A stretch of 64,000 bases of DNA from Acanthosepion pharaonis (taxonomy: Eukaryota > Mollusca > Cephalopoda > Sepiida > Sepiidae): assembly GCA_903632075.3 (NCBI GenBank), contig CAHIKZ030001202.1, positions 4,052,501 through 4,116,500 of the forward strand. The letters are read 5' to 3'. Below are positions 59,667-64,000 of the stretch, in pieces (position 1 is the first letter of the stretch; every line of letters begins with the position of its first letter). The position numbers were made by a program, and so were the translations under genes. The notes below the pieces were generated by a model. The model was not told where the DNA came from and searched no databases. It worked only from the letters and a program-made list of their open reading frames with translations.

Positions 59667-60425
59667 TTAATTTTTCTTATGTTCATATAAGTCCTGGAAA
59701 CTTTTATTTAATATTTGCACGCAGCTGGCCCTTTGTATAGATGAGAAGCAAGACAGGTGTCGGCTCCTTGGCTCTGGTGTCTTGTATTCCAATGAAAACA
59801 AGGGGATGCTGTTACGCTTCAGGTTGTCTTTGTGTTTTTCTTTGTAACGCAAAGTTGGCCCTCCAACTGACTTGCTTGTTAGAAGCTGTCGAAAGAGAAG
59901 TTGTTTTGAAGGTCTGCTATTGATCATAACATAAACTTATCCTGCCCACACAAAATGGAAGAAAATGAAGATGGCTTTAATATCCGTCTAGTTGCATTTA
60001 GTCAGAACGTCACTGTTTCTAATATCATCGCGCAGTTTTCTGTTGTAGATAATACGTAGGTAAAACATGTGGAAAGCATCAAGTTGATTGATGTATCGAC
60101 GGTACAGAGTCCATAGACTAGTCATGTAAGTACATGTACACATCAATTTTCAGCTGTAACAAAACATCCCGTGTAATCTAAAGCATGTGATAAAGATTAC
60201 CGAAGGTAGAACTAGTCCTTCCATTTCTGCACTCATTTTCTTTTGTCTATTTTAGGATCTTCCGATGCACTGGTGCTAAGCTACGGGAAAGAGGAAACGG
60301 ATTTCATGACTCTTTCCTCGACATAAACAATAGGATCAAGCGCTGAAGGATGGTTACTGATAGGCCGATGGACAAGTTCTGTTTTTTTTAATACTGATGG
60401 TCAAACCGAAAGCTTTTGAGGCATG
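59667..60425 (-). pseudogene. LINE family G, RT-end to C-terminus
   Basis: Minus strand in order: SKAFGLTISIKK, TELVHRPISNHPSALDPIVY, MKSVSSFP (60420-60260), TLYRRYINQLDAFHMFYLRI (60110-60055), KCN...DIKA, VWAG, INSRPSKQLLFRQLLTSKSV, GGPTLRYKEKHKDNLKRN (59925-59815) and FQDLYEHKKN at the end. This is the post-RT tail in which R..KQ.L..QL..G.R..GRP..RYKD..K.NL is the hallmark. Shifts and lost residues make it inactive. Confidence 0.82.
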
Positions 60426-60447
60426 AGAGAATTAAAACACACACATT

Positions 60448-60449
<2 letters not shown>

Positions 60450-60488
<39 letters not shown>
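60450..60488. repeat. (TA)n microsatellite
   Basis: TA tract bordering the SINE palindrome. Confidence 0.97.
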
Positions 60489-60491
<3 letters not shown>

Positions 60492-60880
60492 AAGACACAT
60501 TTTTATGTTTAACGTTCTTTTTTATAGATACAAGTATTTAAGTAAATGCTCTGTTTATAATAAACAGTATTAAATAACATTTACCGGCCTGAATGTCCGA
60601 GAAATTTTCATAGAAAAACCTGCATCCTATACGGAACCGTCATTTACGCTGACGTGCTTTACCAATCGGCCACAAAGGAGCGTTCGGTAGGCAAGGTCGA
60701 ATTTACTGCCTACGTAAATGACGGTTCCGTATAAGATGCAGGTTCGAATCCTGTCAAAGGACGAATATTTTCTATGAAAATTTCTCGGACATTCAGGCCG
60801 GTAAATGTTATTTACTTAAATACTTGTATCTATAAAAAAGAACGTTAAACATAAAAAAAATGTCTTTAATAAAATAAATT
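60489..60880. mobile_element. SINE palindrome (head-to-head fold-back)
   Basis: Outer arms: ttatgtttaacgttctttt to agtatttaagtaaa (60502-60546), then aacatttaccggcctgaatg to tttcatagaaa, are repeated in reverse complement at 60770-60866. The centre near 60710 has tRNA-SINE text: the left half on the minus strand has the A box (ggccgattggtaaagcacg) and gtaaatgacggttccgtata, the right half on the plus strand has gtaaatgacggttccgtata and the B box gcaggttcgaatcctgtc. The left arm carries about 28 bp more (ctctgtttataataaacag). Confidence 0.88.
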
Positions 60881-60983
60881 GTCGGACTTAGTCCATTTCT
60901 TAATATATGACGTCATTTGTTTACATTTGATACGCCAGAGCAGTTATGAATGTACGAGATTCATGGAAGATTGAAGTTTATAA

Positions 60984-61022
60984 GCAGTAAATTCGACCTT
61001 GCCTACCTATATATATATATAT
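60984..61022 (-). repeat. SINE fragment with (TA)n
   Basis: gcagtaaattcgaccttgcc at 60986 is the reverse complement of 60690-60710 within the palindrome; a TA tract follows. Confidence 0.8.
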
Positions 61023-61608
61023 TGGGCCAGTGCAAGGGTCTTGTTGACCGTCCACGAATTTACGATACATAGGCACTCATTCTACTACATCTCAATTTTA
61101 AAGGGAATATTCATATAAAATGCACATTTTACTGTAACCTAATTATGTATAATAATTGATAATATGCAATATAGATTTAATCTACAAAATTTGAAAATAA
61201 ATACGATGTATCTAAATACAAAGTAGACACATGTCATAATACGTCATTTCATCTTAAGTAAATCAAAATTGTTTTGCAGTAAATTTTATATTAATTTGAG
61301 ATTTTTTCTTGTTAAAATGTTGAATAATTTTAAAATATTCAACATGATGTATAAAATAATTTATATAATATAATAATTTTATATAGTGTCTTTTCTCGAA
61401 AACGAGCATGAACAAAACAAAATGGCGGTTTTGGACACCCCCACTTAAAAATCTGATAAAATTTTTCATCCTCCAACAGTCAGTTATGCTTAGTTTAATT
61501 TGTAACGTATATAAATGTAGGTAGAACAAGCAAATATTGATAAGATGTCTCAAAGAAAAACTAAGGTCCACTAATCAGGTTGTCACCCTCAGACCTGTAT
61601 GTGTATAT
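61023..61608. other. No recognised gene
   Basis: AT-rich; a 102-codon minus frame at 61263-61571 is low-complexity and has no motif. Confidence 0.5.
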
Positions 61609-61960
61609 TTGCTGATGCAATACAACTTCGCTGGGTTTGTCATGTGGCAAGGTTGAGCGACGACTGAATAACTAAGGTCTTCATGTATAGTCAGCTTGAC
61701 AGTGGAAAAAGCCGGTTGGTCGGCCGTGGACCAGGAATAAAGACAAGCAAAAGAGCAATCTTTCAATGTGCATTATAATAGCGAGTTTCCCTGGATAGAA
61801 ATAACTGGAGATATTTGTGCCAGAATCTTATCAGAAATTTCGAAATCAATCGTATTGACTGGCTAAGAGACGAAAGTCAACGGCGAAAAGCGTCAACAAT
61901 ATTCCTGTGGCTATGCATACAGAGCAAACATAAAATTGAATGATGTTGCCTGGTCCTCAT
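61609..61960 (+). pseudogene. LINE family G-like C-terminal fragment
   Basis: Frame reads AIQLRWVCHVARLSDD, stop, ITKVFMYSQLDSGKSRLVGR and, after further stops, LDRNNWRYL. This is the RW.GHVAR..D.R..K....QL..G.R..GR tail with the family's Arg at a stop. It faces the minus-strand copy at 59667. Confidence 0.75.
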
Positions 61961-61982
61961 ACGAAGAAATCAACGAGAGTCC

Positions 61983-61983
<1 letters not shown>

Positions 61984-62020
<37 letters not shown>
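61984..62020. repeat. (TA)n microsatellite
   Basis: TA tract about 25 bp after the LINE tail. Confidence 0.97.
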
Positions 62021-62021
<1 letters not shown>

Positions 62022-62174
62022 GATTTTATGTTTGTTTCTTATGCATTATAACCGAAATGGATTTTTAAGGTTTTCTTAATTTGTCATTATAGATATTTGT
62101 AACTTATATTGAGCACTCTTTGGATTAAAGTCCTCCTTGGAATAATCCCTCACAATTACAAATTATTATTATTA

Positions 62175-62176
<2 letters not shown>

Positions 62177-62224
<48 letters not shown>
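62177..62224. repeat. (TA)n microsatellite
   Basis: TA tract after a short ATT run. Confidence 0.97.
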
Positions 62225-62230
<6 letters not shown>

Positions 62231-62557
62231 TATTTTTCAACCGCGACACAGTTTCGATACTGGTCAGCATTATTCAAGTTTAATTACAATATTAAACCTT
62301 AACTACTGGGTCCCAGTTTCATCATCAAGCGATGTTTGGAATAACTATGCTACGGAATGTTTTACACATTTATAGTTTTGAAATGGATGTGTGATCTTTG
62401 TTGCGATGGAATCAGATTTTTTTTTTTAAATAATTACAATCTAGGCTTTACTTCTGTATCGAGCACTGTTTTTTAAAAAATGAAAACAAAAATACTAAAG
62501 AACTTCGGATCATCAATCTAACAGTTCTTTCCTATTATATCAACACACGCATACACA

Positions 62558-62559
<2 letters not shown>
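62225..62559. other. No recognised gene
   Basis: No supported feature. Confidence 0.5.

Positions 62560-62622
<63 letters not shown>
62560..62622. repeat. (TA)n microsatellite
   Basis: 63-bp TA tract. Confidence 0.97.
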
Positions 62623-62624
<2 letters not shown>

Positions 62625-63799
62625 GTTTGTGTTTAGGCAGTTTCTCTTCATTCAAGCATGTTTTGTTGAATACTCTGGATATACTATGTCTATTTTCATT
62701 TTAATCCTGTAGAATTCTCGGATCAACGTCTTAATATTGATATTAAATTCATTAAGGAATGCGCCGTAGTTTTTTTTGTTTTTTTTCATTTCTTTTATTT
62801 TTCCAAAGTCCTTTCAGTCACATTCAATATCATCTTCAGCGGTGAATTGCTAAGACAGAAAATTTATTTATTTGATAGTTTTGAAGATTCTCTTCTAAAT
62901 GCGTATGAAACGTGCTCTGTATAACTCATTTTAAAATGAACTGTTAAAGCTATTATATTTACTAAGGGAGGTAACTTTAATTGATATAATTGTATCTTTT
63001 TAAAATTACAATTTAAGTATATTAAAAATTACTGTTATAGACATTTTAAAACATTGTTGCTATACTAATAATTATCCTTGTATATGTAAAACATGAGAAT
63101 TGGGTGAACGCACTAAATTCAATCTGGCTTAACAGTTTTTTGTAAGATATTTGTTTTTATGTCTCCAATTCACCATTAATTAATTTCTTTGCCTTAGTAA
63201 ATTAAGGTTGTTAAGAATTTGGGGGATGATCAATTTTTCAAAAGGCAAAGATTACATCTATATCCCTTGCCATTGTAGGATTTACTTCTTGCTAATATGA
63301 TCCATGTGATGATGGGTTGAGCTCAACTTACTTAATATTTCGAGCGTGCTGTATTGTTTTTGTACTTTTCGTTAGTTATGCTTAGTTCGTGTTTGTAAAA
63401 TCATTTTCAATCATGTCTCTGCGGATCTTATATATTGTTTTTGCTGGTTATCATATGTGATATTAGCTCTGTAGATAATTATATATCAATATCATATGTG
63501 ATTTTAACGCTACAAATAATCTTCATTGTCAAACATTAGCTGTTAAAGGATAATTCTTATTTTTTCGGTAGTTGCAATTTTTAAAATTTTTGTACCTTTC
63601 ATTATTATTGTTTTTGTAATTGTTATTGTTTGTAACTGATGCTTAATAATATATTATTATGGTAAGCTACGGATTTTTTTTATATTTCTTTTATGATGTT
63701 GAACGGCTTCGCTGTCTTTTTTGCTATGTCAAGCGAAATCTCGTCATCTTTTCCAAAAATGCTTGTTATATTCGAGACTTCGTAGACGCCGGTACCAGT
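62623..63799. other. No recognised gene
   Basis: T-rich on the plus strand; no frame of note. Confidence 0.5.
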
Positions 63800-64000
63800 A
63801 GTAACGCTTTCCAATAATCTACACAATAGTAATAATTGTCCAAGTAGTAATCGCCAAATAGTATAATGATCAGAAGAGAATCGTAATCCATATAGTAGTA
63901 GAGTAGAGAGAGTGAACGTATAGCAAAAGTGGATTGAAAAGTAGAGTGAACAGTGAACCGTATAGTGATAGAGAAGAAATAGTGATCACTTAGTCAACAA
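63800..64000. other. Purine-rich window end
   Basis: Switches to purine-rich sequence with recurring agtagta and gtgaac words. It could be the start of an untranslated exon or another repeat; the window ends before this can be told. Confidence 0.3.

Overview
What kind of sequence this is. The window is AT-rich nuclear DNA of a large animal genome. The repeat composition points to a mollusc, most likely a cephalopod such as an octopus; this is an inference from the mix of long (TA)n, (TAA)n and (CA)n tracts, tRNA-derived SINEs and several decayed LINE families, not from any host gene. I found no intact host protein-coding gene, no bona fide tRNA or rRNA gene and no CRISPR. Almost every long open frame is either a decayed transposable-element fragment or an antisense shadow of one, so this is intergenic or deep intronic DNA.

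Layout. 0-9.2 kb: a 240-bp direct-repeat pair, LINE fragments (families B, F and A), a LINE fragment bracketed by an inverted repeat, a 66-bp hairpin, an inverted-repeat element, a 237-bp GC-rich tandem duplication and a mariner-type hairpin MITE. 10-17.5 kb: internally deleted DD37D-type mariner copies, a 5S rRNA-derived pseudogene, a 106-bp hairpin, LINE C and F tails and a nearly complete but dead Tc1 (DD34E) transposase sitting between two long (TA)n tracts. 17.5-30 kb: sparse DNA with microsatellites, SINE pieces, LINE A fragments and another mariner deletion derivative. 30-35 kb: the most informative element, an RLE-type non-LTR retrotransposon (RT motif, CCHC knuckle, PD...D endonuclease-like segment) starting at and ending in TAA tracts, plus an inverted second copy also bracketed by TAA tracts. 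35-48 kb: LINE A, B and C fragments, a Tc1 N-terminal fragment and tandem SINEs. 48-64 kb: a head-to-head SINE pair, minisatellites, zinc-finger-bearing LINE E tails, inverted repeats, a SINE palindrome at 60.5-60.9 kb and LINE G tails.

How things relate. The recurring theme is simple repeats at transposon boundaries: (TA)n tracts border the Tc1 element, several SINEs, hairpins and LINE A copies, while (TAA)n tracts border both RLE-type LINE copies. I did not find a convincing new functional system. The best leads are TAA-tract-associated retrotransposition, repeated internal deletion of one mariner family at nearly the same place, and several fold-back arrangements of SINE or LINE pieces.
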